From Silurus meridionalis (taxonomy: Eukaryota; Chordata; Actinopteri; Siluriformes; Siluridae), in NCBI RefSeq assembly GCF_014805685.1, contig NC_060887.1, forward strand, positions 32,166,463-32,230,462: 64,000 nt of DNA, read 5' to 3'. The notes under the pieces are model-generated. The model saw only the letters and a program-made list of their open reading frames with translations. It did not search any database and was not told where the DNA came from. The position numbers were made by a program, and so were the translations under genes. Within the stretch, counting starts at the first letter, position 1. Each line of letters opens with the position of its first letter. Positions 47,520-60,779 of the stretch are shown one piece after another.

Positions 47520-50270
47520 TTAAAAAATTTGGAAGAGTACATGGATTTCCTGCACTTTGTAGCTCTATTGAACTAATTATTATCAAACTTCCAATTACAG
47601 CAATATTGCACTAATATCAGAACATTTTGTGCTTCCAGCATTGCCTCAAAGCAAAGCACATAATCTAGATCGCTGACCTGGTCTTGGCTAGATAAGAGAT
47701 ATCTATAAGATTCTACAAGAAATTACATAAAAAATCATAATAAATTAATAGAAAATAGTAGATTTTTCTGTCACCATCACAATACAAGTCTATGTCCATA
47801 AATCTACACAAATAGACTATAGACATAAAAAAAAGAAATTGTTAGTTCTACATACATTTATTTCAAATCACGATTTCATACATGATCCTCAGACAAAATA
47901 TTCTGGAATATTTTGTTCAATAACCTGTAAATCCACAGCACTACAAGAGCATCACACTGACAAAGAAGGCTAGAAAAGCTTAAAATGCTGCTCAAGGAGT
48001 AGAAAATGTTAGTATTTCTATTTCTGCTGCTCCAGGAGTAGGAAATATTTCATGTATGATTGAATGTGCTCAGTTTATATGAGAACATCATGAGGAAGTG
48101 TTTGTTTTATGGTTAAAGCAGTTGTATGTGCTCCCAGTCAGCTATCTATGACTACCTGAATCTGTCACTATGTAGCTTTTGCTAAAATAATTCCTAAACA
48201 CAAATTTCCCTGAAAAAAAAGTAAAAGAAAAAAAGAAACCAGATTAAGAAATTATGCTAATTTTGTAACGCTTCAGGCTGATCTGCTTGCATATGGTGAC
48301 ACTCTGATAAGAATAGCAGTGCTAATGCTTCAGCCCCAAAAAAAAAAAAAGAAAAAGCTGCTGAAACCCCTCCGGACATGTGTGACATAAACTACAGGCC
48401 TACTCGCTACACGTTTAAGATCATTTTACCGTTACCATGGCAAAAATGCTAATAAGGAGCTTTAAAGCAGCGTGAAGTGAAATGAAGGGGAAAAAAGCCT
48501 CTCTGGCTATATATATGCTAATGATAAACCCGGAAGCACTACAGCTACATATGAAGGACTGCTTCAAAAAAAGTGAAGACGTTTGGTTGTTTTTATTATT
48601 TTTTATTTCTGTCATGATAGTATTTTTGATATTATAGATTTATATATATATTTTTTTTATTTATTTTATTATTATTATTTATTTATTTATTTTTAATCCA
48701 TTAACAATCTAACAAATGAGAGATTTGTCTTCTGAGCAGATGTGTAATGGGAGCAAAACAGCTAGGAATGATATAAATATCACATCTTGTGCTGGTAAAT
48801 GAGCGTTCACGAGCGGCTTTTTTCGAACTGCACTCGCTTTCGCTGCAACATTTGTGATCGCTGTTCACAGCAAGGGGGAGGAAAGATAAGCGTTTTGGCA
48901 CACAGGCATTCAAGTAAAAACCCTACGGCATCACCAGTCCTGGCCTACAGAGGCCTGGCAGGGTCATATTCCTGACAGTATTTCCCTTGATGGAGCTGGG
49001 AAGGCTTTGGTGAGAAGCTGAGCTCATTTTGAGATAATTGCTCTTCTTATCCCCCAAGTCTTATCAAAAAGATGGCAAGAGAGAGAAGGAAGGGGGAACA
49101 AAATAACACATTTCATGGAAAAAAGTATTCAGAGTGCTTTGTGATCCCAAAGCATTTGAGCAATCAATAGTTAGGTCATTACTGTAGACAAAGAAGTGCT
49201 GTTTTATCATAAGCAATCCGACGAGTCCTGAGGATTGATCATAGAAATCTAATTCCGGGTTCAAATCTGCTCTGGGAGACAAAGTGAATTAAAAAAATAA
49301 AATGAAGGTGGACCAAACGCATTAACGGACTATTGGCACTGAATGAGAGATGATTCATAATTTAACCAAACACTGGAAACGTATGAGCACTCTCTAGGTG
49401 TTGCTCGGCTTGTTCGATTGCCATAAGAGGAACTTATCAGTTTAGGGACAGGAGCTGTGTCTAAAAAATACAAACAAACAAAACCAACTGTTGCATCTGA
49501 CTAAAATAACACGAGCCCTCGTAAAGCTCTAGGGGCAGAGGAGAGCAGAAATTAATAAGAATGTGTCAGTTTCAATTTTACACTTCAAGCCTTTCTTTCA
49601 AAGCACCGAACACAACAAAATAAATATCAAGATGTTACACATCACATGAAAAGGGAAGCTGGGAATTTAATATTAGAGTCTGATTTACTAGCAACATCTT
49701 CAGTGTGGATATTTAATTTCAACAAAAAATTCACTAGAGGATGCACTGGACAAACATACATAGAAAACAAGATGGGCTATAAGGAAGAAATTGGATAAAT
49801 AACACCAAGATGGAAACAAACAAGCTAAAGATAATTAGTCTTACTACAAGTCTTATAGTTATGGTCAAGCTCTAAACGTTTTTAGTAAAGAATCATCTTA
49901 GGGTTTATCCTTTATATAGAGCATAAACAATACACACTCGTTTTTCCTCCAACCCATCTTCTCATGGCACCTCAGATTGTCCATATCTGCTATACTATAG
50001 CTCGGTTATGCTTCCTTTATTGTGTTATCATTATTTTGTGATAAAATATTTCTATCCTGTTGGAAGTATTCACTTTCATGTGATCACCCCATGCACAGGA
50101 CATGAGGTGGGATGAAGATGATGATGTAAATTAAATTGTCAGTCATGTGAAATCCATGTGGCAGTCATATCTCAAGCCAACTTCACACCTATGGAAGTGT
50201 TTGGAGTGAAGATTTAAAACTGCCATCTCCACGTTCTTCAAAAATTACGTAGAAGCATATACCGTGTGTT
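47520..50270. other. Unique AT-rich intron, nothing recognised
   Basis: Poly-A runs and an AT/TTTA-rich patch at 48640-48693. No coding frame with family resemblance, no RNA gene and no repeat end was seen. Confidence 0.45.
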
Positions 50271-50271
50271 T

Positions 50272-50545
50272 ACATTTTGTGTTTATTTACAAGTACACTC
50301 GTGTATTCAGCTCAATTTTTGCACACTGTACTGTATAACATACAGTTGGTTTACTGGTGGAGCTAATTTGTGTTTTGTGTATTTGTATTACACTGTCTTG
50401 TGTTGTCTTTTGACACGATGCACTTTATTTAGCGAGGACAACTTGCTTTAGTCCTTAGCTAGTTTCTGTGATGTAGCTTTATGTTGTTTTATATATTATA
50501 TAGGGTTGAAATGACAATGAAAGCTTCTTGACTTGACTTGATATA
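50272..50545 (-). repeat. Interspersed repeat, family shared with 12896-13150
   Basis: On the minus strand the segment tcaagaagctttcattgtca, tttcaaccctatataatata, acataaagctacatcacaga and gctaaggactaaagcaagtt has the same order as 12896-13070. It continues with gtaatacaaatacac and related words to about 50272. No coding frame. Confidence 0.65.
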
Positions 50546-51334
50546 TATACACAGAGTTTATCCTTCAATCAAGACTATGCATGCCAAAGCTCTGGTGGCC
50601 AGTCAAAAAACTGCAGCATGATTGCTTACCTAGCCATACACCTTGTGTTTACTGCTCTTAAATGTTTGTTAGGTTTGTCAGGAACATTGACTGAGGCAAA
50701 AGACGCTCATTTAAGGTACATGTATAACCGTGATATCCCAGAACTTTGGGTGAGGCTGATTTGGTAATTCCTGGCTTATGATGGAGATGGGTTTTGATGA
50801 CATCATCGTAATTTGAAAATATTGCAAGTCAAGACATGACCTAGCCTTCTCAGGAGTCTCAAAGAATGTCGATCAGTATGGGGTATTGTACTGCAGTTTA
50901 TTAATAATTTAACAAATTACATCACATTATTTATAGTACTGTATAAACTCTATAGTATACATGTATGTGACAGTTTGCAACTGGAGGGAGGAGCATACGC
51001 TGCTACACTCGTGGGCTGCACAAACCCATTGTAACTTGGGGACCATCTGTACTATATACCTTAATTAACTTATTGTATACATTAAGTATACTGACTATTA
51101 ACCGGGCAAACATCGAAATCTTGAACTTTCAATGGCAAAGAAACCACCCAAAACTATTTTCAGCATACTCCATTCGCAATAATAATGTCCTCACAGCCCT
51201 GCTAAAACCCAGTCTGATGATAAATGATTGTTCAACAGATGTTATCGGCAGATCCTGATTCTCTCCCAGAGCCACATGGGCAGTGCTGATACGATGTGTC
51301 TTAGGCCGGATGACTACTGTCTAAAATGAGTCAA

Positions 51335-51520
51335 GCTCCCCATGAGACGATTCTATTGGCCTCCATTAGTGAGGTCAGTCGGTGCAGCCAGCTGTGTTTG
51401 AGCAGCCAATAAGCCTGGTGTCACCGCCACTTACATCAGCTCATTCTCCGAGGACCTGGCATCAGGGACCAGATCGCCAGGAGAGTGGTGGAGTAAAAAG
51501 GGGGAAAAAAACGCAGGGCA
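51335..51520. promoter_or_regulatory. Candidate conserved non-coding block
   Basis: Unique sequence with even composition: gattctattggcctccatta, agcagccaataagcctggtg, ccgccacttacatcagctca. It has two CCAAT-type words (attgg, ccaat) and a CAGCTG E-box. Composition evidence only. Confidence 0.25.
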
Positions 51521-52698
51521 GGGGTGGCCTGATCAATTGGAAAGCCAATGAGTCTAACATAGAGGATGCATGATCACATTCCATCGCAATTCCACAGGAA
51601 AGGAGCGAGCAGGAGCGAGCTGACTGGTGGCATGCCAGATTCTAGAGGACAGCGATCCATCCAGGGTGATGGGGCATTTCGAGCCCTTCTTTGTTTTACG
51701 TTAAGTAAATTAAGGAGGATGAATTGTCTCTGTTTGGAGTTCAAGAGGTGATCCCTGTGTTACGGTGCAGCATAGCTGGCATAGGATACAAAAGAGTCAA
51801 TCTCTTCTGTTTAACGCAATGGGAGTGTGTTTAGAGCCGGCAGTCTGTGAAGGATGCCTGCTTGGGCTGCTTATGGTCTACATTATGGCGTAAATGATGT
51901 GGAACTCCACGGGCAATAGAAACCGCTCACGTTAAGAGAATTGCAGTGCGGCGTAAAAACCCGTAAAGACTCTTTTATGGTTAAGACAAAGCAGCCTGAG
52001 CGCTTGATACACACATAGGCAATGGAGGCACAGGAATATTCTCTAGAGTGACTTGCATTCCTGTTCCTGAACGAGGTGTGTGGAGAAAAGGAGTCTCTTC
52101 TGGCTATGTGAGATGTAAAAATGATACATGAACCTTTGAAGGAAAGATTAGATGGGCAGGTTTGGAAATTCCATCTCTTACAGGTGATTTTATGTATCAG
52201 CTGAACTCGTCGTTCCAGGAGAGAATTCAAGCAGGAAACATCTACTGTTTACTGACAAACTGTCCTGATATACATATATGATTTGGTTTAAAAATGCTAC
52301 CTTCTGTGCTAGAAAGGAGAAGATTTAAAACTGCCAGTACTGTCTATGTGACAGTTCTGCATGTTCATGAAGAAATGCAAAAACTAAAAAAGTTGCTGAC
52401 ATATCGTTTCCTTTCATCACTGTGACCTTGTTAGAGGTGAAAAAATACAAGTTAAATCCCACAGGCTGATTGCACTGACTGCAACAGCTTTGTGTTAGCA
52501 TACTGTATGTCAAAATATCACGATCATGACCTAATCATGTGAACGTCATCTTGTGAGAGACAATCATCTGGCTGACCCCTGATACCGTCCTGAAAAACTA
52601 ACCCTGTTTGAATTGGGCTAAATAAAGGACAAGGAGACAGGAGTGTGCATTTGTTGGAACCCAGGAAAGTGATAAAGAAAAACTACTCATGCTGAATA

Positions 52699-52780
52699 GT
52701 GTGCGAGTGGACGTTTTTTTCCTCTTAAGCCACTCTGGGGCTTAAGACAAAAAAGAAAAAAAAAAACGTCCACTCACACA
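52699..52780. repeat. Imperfect inverted repeat (about 32-bp arms, 8-nt loop region)
   Basis: The left arm gtgtgcgagtggacgttttt, then cctcttaagcc, faces the right arm ggcttaaga, then aaaaaacgtccactcacaca. Both outer 15-bp segments pair with one mismatch; the T/A runs and ttaag cores also pair, with a short bulge of extra A's. The loop is about cactctgg. Confidence 0.85.
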
Positions 52781-53289
52781 CCATTTAGGGATAAAACCCC
52801 AGCATACTAATGAAGCCCCTTGACTTCAGCTATTTTCAGTGTAAGTAAGTGCACCTGCACCTAAGAAGATTAACATCACAAAAACAGTTCAGTGAGGCAA
52901 ACAGGCCCTACAGAGAGATAAAAAAAATAAAAATAACACAAAAAAACAAAACAATTACTCAGTGAGAGATATGAGTTGTGACTCAATCTAAAAATCGGAG
53001 TTGTGAGTGCAGAGGGAAGTGTGTATCCCGTATCCTCGCCCCTGCAACATGATCACTAGGCCATTTCCTCCAAAGCTGTAATAAAGGCGGCAAAAAAACG
53101 GCAGAGCCCGACATCTAGAAACGATCGATTGTTGCGAGCGCGTGCCGTCTTGTATATGCAATGGGATTTTCAAAAGGTAAATAGACTGAATAATTTCTAA
53201 GCCAATTACCAAGACAGTAGAAAACCTCCAGAAGACAGAGGAGGCTGACAAATGATGCCAGCCGCTCAATTTTCCTAGCAAACCGACCG

Positions 53290-53460
53290 CCATACCTGAC
53301 ACTAAGACAATAAGAAAGCCTAATAGGTATTTATACCAGTCTCGCCAGGACCTGCCATTTATTTCAGAGGCTCTTTACTGGTCAAAATTGATTCTTTAAA
53401 GCCCGTTGAAATTAGGCGGTTTGCCGCTTCGTGAGGCAGGCTCGATTTTTCCCCCTCTCC
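53290..53460. promoter_or_regulatory. Candidate conserved non-coding block
   Basis: Unique sequence: gccaggacctgccatttatt, tcaaaattgattctttaaag, ccgttgaaattaggcggttt. ATTGATT and AAATTA cores beside GC words. Weak, composition only. Confidence 0.2.
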
Positions 53461-55317
53461 TGCTGCCAGATAAATGAGAAAGAAAGCAGAGCTGAAAGAG
53501 AAAGAAGTAAAAAAAATAAAAATACAAATAAAAAAAGGAAGGTGCAAGGTGAAGCGTGAGTGACAACCAGGGCGGTTTGTTTGGACAAGACGTATTCAAA
53601 TCAAGAAGATCAAAATGACTACGCACACCTAACACAATGCAACCACGACAATAGGAAAAATACAAAAAAACAACAGACGGAAGACATGAATGGAAAGTCA
53701 CATCCATATTTTTGGCTCCTTTAGGAATCCTAGCAAAGTGAGGGGAGCCAGTCACAGCACATTGCTCCTCCCCTCCCTATACACAATCATACGAGCCTCC
53801 ACTGGGACAACAGCTGCTGTGGAAAATGAGAGTTTTTAACGCATCATTATGGCCCCACTATGAGGATACCACCAGGGAAGGAAAGGGGGGGGTATGGGGG
53901 GTATTAAGGCAGAAAGGAAGCAATGACAGGTATGAAGAAAAATGACTTTATAAGGAAACAACGAAATGTGTTCCATGTTAGCTAATAAATTTATCACATA
54001 CTTAGCGCTTCATCATGATCAAATTGTCCTGAAAACCCGGCAACAAAAATAAACACAAAGCTACACTTTGAAACGAATAATGAAGAAAGTCTGAAACGGT
54101 GTAGAAAATTCTACAGCACTGAAGCCAAACAGCTGGGGATGATGGGATACACATGAGTGATTGTGGAGGACTGGGGAAGGGATAGAAGGGCAACACCGAC
54201 CTCATGGTGGTAAAAGAGAGAATTTAAAGGAAATCCCAAAAGAGGATACATTATTAGTATGAACACCTGCATCCCTCCACCATCGCTATGGCTGGGTAAT
54301 GCATCACAGTGCTGCTCTCCTGTGACAGGGTGGTTTAAACGACTGGTACCCCAGTGGACGACACCAAGCCGAACGCTGTCTGGAATCAAAATTCATGAAT
54401 TTATTTAAACACCAATCGGTTTTGCAGCCAGAAAAATACTAATGGTGATAAATGTAACACATAATAAAAAAAAAAAAAAAGACAAGAAAAACACTGGGAG
54501 TCAGTACCTGAAGTTAAATATATGAATTTCATAGTGTGTATTTAATTAAACTTTCCCATTAAGTGTTATTTGAGACGCATGAACCCGTGTGACTCTCCAA
54601 TGGGAAAAGAATAATCAATCTTACTATTAAATACAAATCTGTACTGGGCTTCTGTCCCAAGACACCAAAAACAAGCATCAACCTATGATTAGCCCTGACA
54701 GCTCTCTCAACCTGAAGAAGTTCAGTTTCATAGAGCCCAATAACAGAGACCATAAAGTGCTGTCACTCACCACATATTCATACTCAACCCTTCCTCATCT
54801 GAATCGGAGCACAGAACACGAGATCACTATGACCTCCCTGAACTCTTGAGCGTGTTCAGCAGAAACTGCAGCAGTGCTGAAAGACTAGAAGACAGTCCAT
54901 TTTCTCTTAGTGGCAAACTGTAACGCAACACTAATTCAGTCTCATTCACAAAGACCCTTCCGCTGGGTATGTCTTTAAAAAAAAAGAAAAAAAAAGAAGC
55001 CGCCTTTAGAAAGTTTGCCGATTTAAGAGGCGCGTCAGCATGACGCCTAGTGACAAATTAGCTTTCCCTTGTGTGTGAAGATTTTAATGAGCCAAAAACA
55101 TCTAAGACATCTAGTGCAACTGGGATTGCTAAATATTAAATCTGCACTAATCAAAGTTTAATCTTGCCTGCGTTTATGTCTCCCCATCGTCAGCCATAAG
55201 TATCCCATCAAAGTCTGCACTCGCTTACGAACGCTAAACAACTCGTAACTGTGTAGGGATGCAAAATACATGCTGGAAATCAAAGCATATTTTTTTCACA
55301 GAAAATTTTATATATAC

Positions 55318-55318
<1 letters not shown>

Positions 55319-55363
<45 letters not shown>
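55319..55363. repeat. (CA)22 microsatellite
   Basis: Uninterrupted CA units. Confidence 0.96.
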
Positions 55364-55366
<3 letters not shown>

Positions 55367-55658
55367 AGTCACCTACTTACGTTAAAGATACGTTACGATA
55401 TCGTTAGTCGAAGGTACTATGACAGGTACTATGAATGGTACTATGACATTGGCAGCCTTTCCTGCTTCATGCTGATTCATAATTTTCATTTTCTGCTCTA
55501 AACTGATGCATTTCCTCTTCTTTTTTTCACTACAAGCCGCAGACATACTCGGGCGCTTGAAAGACGTGCTTTTATCACTGAAATTCTTTTTATATTTTTA
55601 CAATTTTGTTGTATCGCTCTCGTCATCGTAAGTCGAACCATTGTAACTCGGGGGAACA

Positions 55659-55764
<106 letters not shown>

Positions 55765-55843
55765 AATTTAGCAAAACACAGTGGAGGAGTGGAGAAACAG
55801 TGCTGGATGTGCTTTGCTTTAGCATCCAACACTGCTGATTTAA

Positions 55844-55873
55844 AAACAAACAAACAAACAAACGAGAGAGCGC

Positions 55874-55920
<47 letters not shown>
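55844..55920. repeat. (CAAA)n and (GA)n microsatellite pair
   Basis: About four AAAC units, then a GA array with one CGCGC interruption (55871-55875). Confidence 0.93.
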
Positions 55921-55923
<3 letters not shown>

Positions 55924-56533
55924 TAAGAGAGAGAGCTAAGATTTGACTTTGAAACACCAAAAACTCAACTCTGTCAACCGCTTTCAAGAGTAAGACATCT
56001 GAAAGTGTGAGATGCGTACATCGTGGCAGTGTCCCAATCATATGAAAACTGAACTGCCGTGCATAAATTAAAATATTTGTACAATGTTTCCGTATCGCTA
56101 TCATCATTATAAGACAGAAAAATGCAATCATTAAGTCAGAAAACTTAATATCATAACCAAATGAAAATATATCATATTACTGACTCTAAGACTGCAAGAA
56201 GTAAAGTCCTGCCCATAGCCTGGACAGTGCTGACTAATATTTTCTTAACTGGGCCTCAGAGATTGCTTGAAATAAACATACTGATGCATGAATTTATTTT
56301 GCTAGGAATATAAGCTCCCACTGGGATTTTTCCACATGTACACACAAACACAGCATAAAAATAAAGAGGTTAACGCATCTTGTTATTCATGTGTCTGTCA
56401 TGGGACTACTGTTAGCAAAGTATTAGATATGGAACCTAAGCAGGCCTGTTTTTCCTCAGTTATTACAGAGGTCTCGGTTTCTCCTATAAGTACTAAAGTG
56501 TACACCTACACAGTTTTGTGTGGGTGTGTGTGT

Positions 56534-56621
56534 GGAGAAGAGACGAGACGAGACGAGACGAGACGAGACGAGACGAGAAGAGACGAGAAGAGAAGAGAAG
56601 AGAAGAGAAGAGAAGAGAAGA
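56534..56621. repeat. (GAGAC)n-(GAGAA)n pentanucleotide array
   Basis: About eight gagac units, one gagaa, one gagac, then about eight gagaa units, in a single purine-rich strand. Confidence 0.95.
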
Positions 56622-57080
56622 ATCTTACTGCAGACTGAGGCCTGTTCATTTTAAACAATAACAATTAAAATGTCACCATGCATCCGCACTCTAAGATTCT
56701 ATTTGAGCACAGCATGACCTTTGCCGATAATGTAATGAAACAAATACACAAGACTGTTTTCTATATCCGGGATAAGATATATGCCTTTCTTTCTCTCTGT
56801 GGGCTTTTTGAGCCATGTTTTCCTCTGAAAACTCAATAAACGCTGACCTTTCCAGTCAGACTTGTGGCTGAACAACAAAGAAACAGAAGAAACAGATTTG
56901 TGAGGACCGGGTGTGTGTACAGGTTCGTCTCGAACGCAAAACATTCCACACTTCCAGCCTCCATGGGCTAGAAAGTACTGTATCTCCACCATGATCTGCA
57001 CTAGTCTTCGTGCAAACTGCAGGTAAAATATTAAATGCTGAATCAGATATCAGGGTATATGGATAGAAGTCAGTAATTAG

Positions 57081-57211
57081 GCTGAATTAAAGACTACACG
57101 CACATCGGCAAACAAGCGATAGGCCATTTATCAAATCTGTAAATGTCCAAGTCCCCTCACTGTGCCTCTCGCTCATCCTCACGTAACTAACGTGTTCCTG
57201 TTGCATGTCTA
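57081..57211. repeat. Local duplicated block, copy A
   Basis: It shares gccatttatcaaatc, aatgtccaagtc and gtgcctctcgctcatcctca in order, with only scattered differences, with 58631-58762. It is not a repeat family I recognise. Confidence 0.85.
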
Positions 57212-57912
57212 TTCCAGAAACCTGTATATAAATGCATATATGCGAAAGTATATGTTAAATATAATGAATATTTTCAGGTTTGGATTTTTTTTCTGTAGTT
57301 TTTTTGTTTTGACAATTTCTTTTTGATTGTCGATGTCCTCATTGATATCGCATGCCAAAGACAAATTTCCAATTTAGTGGAAAATATAAAAGGTAAGTAA
57401 TAAACTTGTTTATTATGCCTTTCTATTCAGCAGACCTCACAAAGCTCCAGTCACAACTGTCCTCACATTGCATGTAAGCGGGTAAAACTAGCGCATGAAG
57501 GTCTACCCTACTACAATAACCCTGTCCATTAATTCAGGCTGGGCTGTGCTTACTATGATGCCACTTTATACAGACCTTCAATAAATCGCAAAACATTCAG
57601 TGCTCAGGGCCTGCACTTAACTAAAACACAGGGGACGAAGCTACTGTACATCCAGCTATTAGCGTCACAAAGAGAGTCGGATCATGCTTTTTATTAGCTG
57701 CAGCATTGTAGCTTATGGAAGAAGAGGCCTTGAACAAATTAGTTTTGAAGCGCACCACAAAGTGATTCAGTGCTGACTGGGATTCTGATGTGATGGGGCA
57801 GACTGAGCACGCACAGATGAGCTCGGCCTACAACTTCCTGATCATCTGCACGAGACACATGATGAAAAGTAATGCCATAGCAGCCAGTTTCCCAAAATCA
57901 AAATCTCAGTGG

Positions 57913-58360
57913 TAGAAGTCGATCGATAGTGGATTTTACCAATAGCCAGGTTGGATCGTACCTGCCGATAACCGATTCATCAACTGATAGTGCTGGATTA
58001 AAAAAAAAACATAACACGTAAAATAGTACTGAACTTTATTGAAAAATATATTAACAGTACTGATTTATGAAAATGTGCAAAATTAAATAAATATGAATAC
58101 ATGAAATATTGCTGAACAATTATATAATGAATAAATCAATAATAAATATAATATAGCGCTCTTCGTGCAGCCTCAACTGTAAAAACAAACAGCACGTGGT
58201 GGCACTGATTCGCCACTAGAGGCTGCTCTCATGAGGACAGTGGAACTTCTCAGACGCTTCAAGTTCCAAAAACAATTGGTGTGGATTTTTCCCAATAGTT
58301 CCAGCAATCAACTATTGGTGCTGATTAAATCCACAAAACCGATGAATCGGACAACCTCTA
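57913..58360 (+). mobile_element. hAT-like non-autonomous element, full copy 2
   Basis: The left end tagaagtcga (57913) and right end acaacctcta (58360) are decayed versions of the ends at 32904. The flanking 8-mers ctcagtgg (57905-57912) and ctctgtgg (58361-58368) match at 7 of 8. The interior shares gtaaaatagtactgaacttt, cgccactagaggctgctctc and ccagcaatcaactattggtg with the other copies. Confidence 0.8.
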
Positions 58361-58630
58361 CTCTGTGGAGTGTAATGTAGTGGATGAAGGCCCACATCCA
58401 AAAACACTTTTACTGAGAATTCCTCTGCATGTGGACAAACACTAGGGTCTGAGATCCTTTTACTGAAACTCATAGCAAATGTCAACTCACCAAATGCCAA
58501 AACTGTAAGACATTCTTATCCTTGTGGGCCATTTACTCTTTACCAAGATATAAAACCATGCTAGAGCACACACAGAAGATGGGAACAATGTAGTAGCCAT
58601 TTTTTATAGATAAGTGATCATCTTAGAACA

Positions 58631-58762
58631 GTCTGATTAAAAGCCTACACTGCACTTCAGCAAAAAAGTGACGGGCCATTTATCAAATCAGTTAATGTCC
58701 AAGTCACTTCAGTGTGCCTCTCGCTCATCCTCACGTAGCCAATGATGTTCCTTGTGCATGTC
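58631..58762. repeat. Local duplicated block, copy B
   Basis: Direct-repeat partner of 57081-57211, about 1.55 kb away. The hAT-like element at 57913 lies between the two copies. Confidence 0.85.
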
Positions 58763-59169
58763 CAAGGCATTGTGAGGACTGGGGAAAGGGGGGAATTAAA
58801 TCATGTCTTTAAATTCCTACGTCTCTATAGAAAGCTAAGGTTGGAATTTCGGGGCTGTGAAAAAATTTCAGACTATAAAACTACTGCTAAACAAAAACCC
58901 CACAAAAAACGTGTTTTCCTATACAAAACTTTGTGAGGGAAAAAAATATTTTTTCAGGTGATCGCCAACATCAGGTGATCGCCACTAAATATAACTTTAG
59001 CTGTATATCAAATAAGAATAAACTGACTAGTTAAAACAACATCTAAACCTGCAGCTACCAGTTCAACAACACACCTCAGTCATCAAATCCTGCTTACCCA
59101 AATCTCCAAACAGGTCAACAGATGGCGTGCTTTGTGGTTTCTAACACTACACTCTTTTATACAAAAATG

Positions 59170-59335
59170 TAGAGAATGGGTAACTCGGTGGATGTCAGAC
59201 TTCTGATCAGAAGGTCATGGATTCAAATCCCAGCACTACTAAGCTGCCACAGCTGTGGTCCTTGAGCCCTCAATTGTCCAGCTGTATAAGTGAGAGAACT
59301 AAGTCGCTCTGGTCTTCCAAATGCGTATAAAATCC
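59170..59335 (+). repeat. tRNA-derived SINE
   Basis: A box-like start at tggatgtcaga, B box ggattcaaatccc (59219-59231), then actaagctgccacagctgtg, ccttgagccctcaattgtcc and aagtcgctctggtcttccaa. This is the layout of a common ostariophysan SINE whose tail reads gtcgctctgg ... caaatgc. No poly-A tail is left, so it is an old copy. Confidence 0.75.
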
Positions 59336-59616
59336 TTTAGAAAAACTTTTCCATTCTAAAATTGGCTACTGTCATTTTTTAATATTGTGGAATAACTAGA
59401 AATAATTATTGTATGATGGAAGGTGTGTCAAGAGTTTGATTTGAAGATCTATGAAATAACTATCTGGATGGAAATACAGTCCCAATTATAAAAGATTTTC
59501 ATGCAAAACATATTACCATATAGATTAAGTACAATTGTTTTTAATAAAGAAGAACTCAAAATATAAAGATTATATGGATCGATTTTATTTGTGCTCCAGG
59601 GATCTTTTATACTCTC

Positions 59617-59757
<141 letters not shown>

Positions 59758-60035
59758 TGCTTTTGGCTGAACTGCTCGCTTTAATTACGATGTGTTTAAC
59801 GTTCCTCCGCTTTGATAATACCGAGGATGAGAATCGCGGTGGATATTATTTGCTCCAAATGAAAGGCAGTCTCAGCAAAGAGTTTATGTTGATGAGGTCA
59901 TTGTCTCAGGGTCTAATGGCAGCGTCGGGTCGAGCCCCGTTCAGTCAACGCGGCGATGGCGCTTTATTACAGAGAGCTTGTGTTATTATGCCAACCTTTA
60001 TTATGGATGCATCACAATGGGAGGAGACCTGAGGT
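59758..60035. promoter_or_regulatory. Candidate conserved non-coding block
   Basis: Unique sequence right of the poly-T: gctttaattacgatgtgttt, cgctttgataataccgagga, ctcagcaaagagtttatgtt, gcgctttattacagagagct. Even composition, several intact CpGs and ATTA/TTTAT cores. An 89-codon open frame spans it but has no family resemblance. Confidence 0.33.
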
Positions 60036-60075
60036 GAGAGTCTGGTCTCTGTTTCAAACAGCTTTCATTAATCAC

Positions 60076-60078
<3 letters not shown>

Positions 60079-60141
<63 letters not shown>
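60079..60141. repeat. (GT)31 microsatellite
   Basis: Uninterrupted GT units. Confidence 0.97.
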
Positions 60142-60143
<2 letters not shown>

Positions 60144-60306
60144 CACATTAGTATTCATGTAAACCTAAAGGATCGTTATAAACTGTGATTGCAGATTGCA
60201 GTATGATGATGGATTGTGTCTCACTGTGGACATAATGTATGTGCGCTAACTAATTGAGCGCAGCGAGAGGTAGATAATCTAAATATTTATCGAAGCAGGT
60301 GAGTTG

Positions 60307-60307
60307 A

Positions 60308-60338
<31 letters not shown>
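60307..60338. repeat. (GT)13(GC)3 microsatellite
   Basis: GT units ending in gcgcgc. Confidence 0.93.
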
Positions 60339-60342
<4 letters not shown>

Positions 60343-60415
60343 TTTGGATGTGACTGTAAATAGCCTTGTTGAAGATCCATGAATATATTAGCTCGCTGCC
60401 ATATATTTGTTCACC

Positions 60416-60417
<2 letters not shown>

Positions 60418-60458
<41 letters not shown>
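60418..60458. repeat. (GT)20 microsatellite
   Basis: Uninterrupted GT units, the third GT array within 400 bp. Confidence 0.96.
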
Positions 60459-60625
60459 ATATACATGTACATAATTATAGATGTGAAAATAACATTCTTA
60501 ACAGTATATACATTAAATCCCATAAAATAATGCTTCTTTGTCGTGCCAGCTGCTATGGCAGACCTTCACCACAAGGTGGAGACAAAAAAATTACTCCCAT
60601 CAGATTTCAGGGGGGAAAAAAGTGT

Positions 60626-60628
<3 letters not shown>

Positions 60629-60680
<52 letters not shown>
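60629..60680. repeat. (GA)26 microsatellite
   Basis: Uninterrupted GA units. Confidence 0.96.
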
Positions 60681-60683
<3 letters not shown>

Positions 60684-60779
60684 CATGCTGATAACCCAGC
60701 ACCAAGATGAACATAACGCCTCTGTGCACACAAACGGCACATTGAATTACTGCTGATGAAATTGTGTTAGTATAGAACG

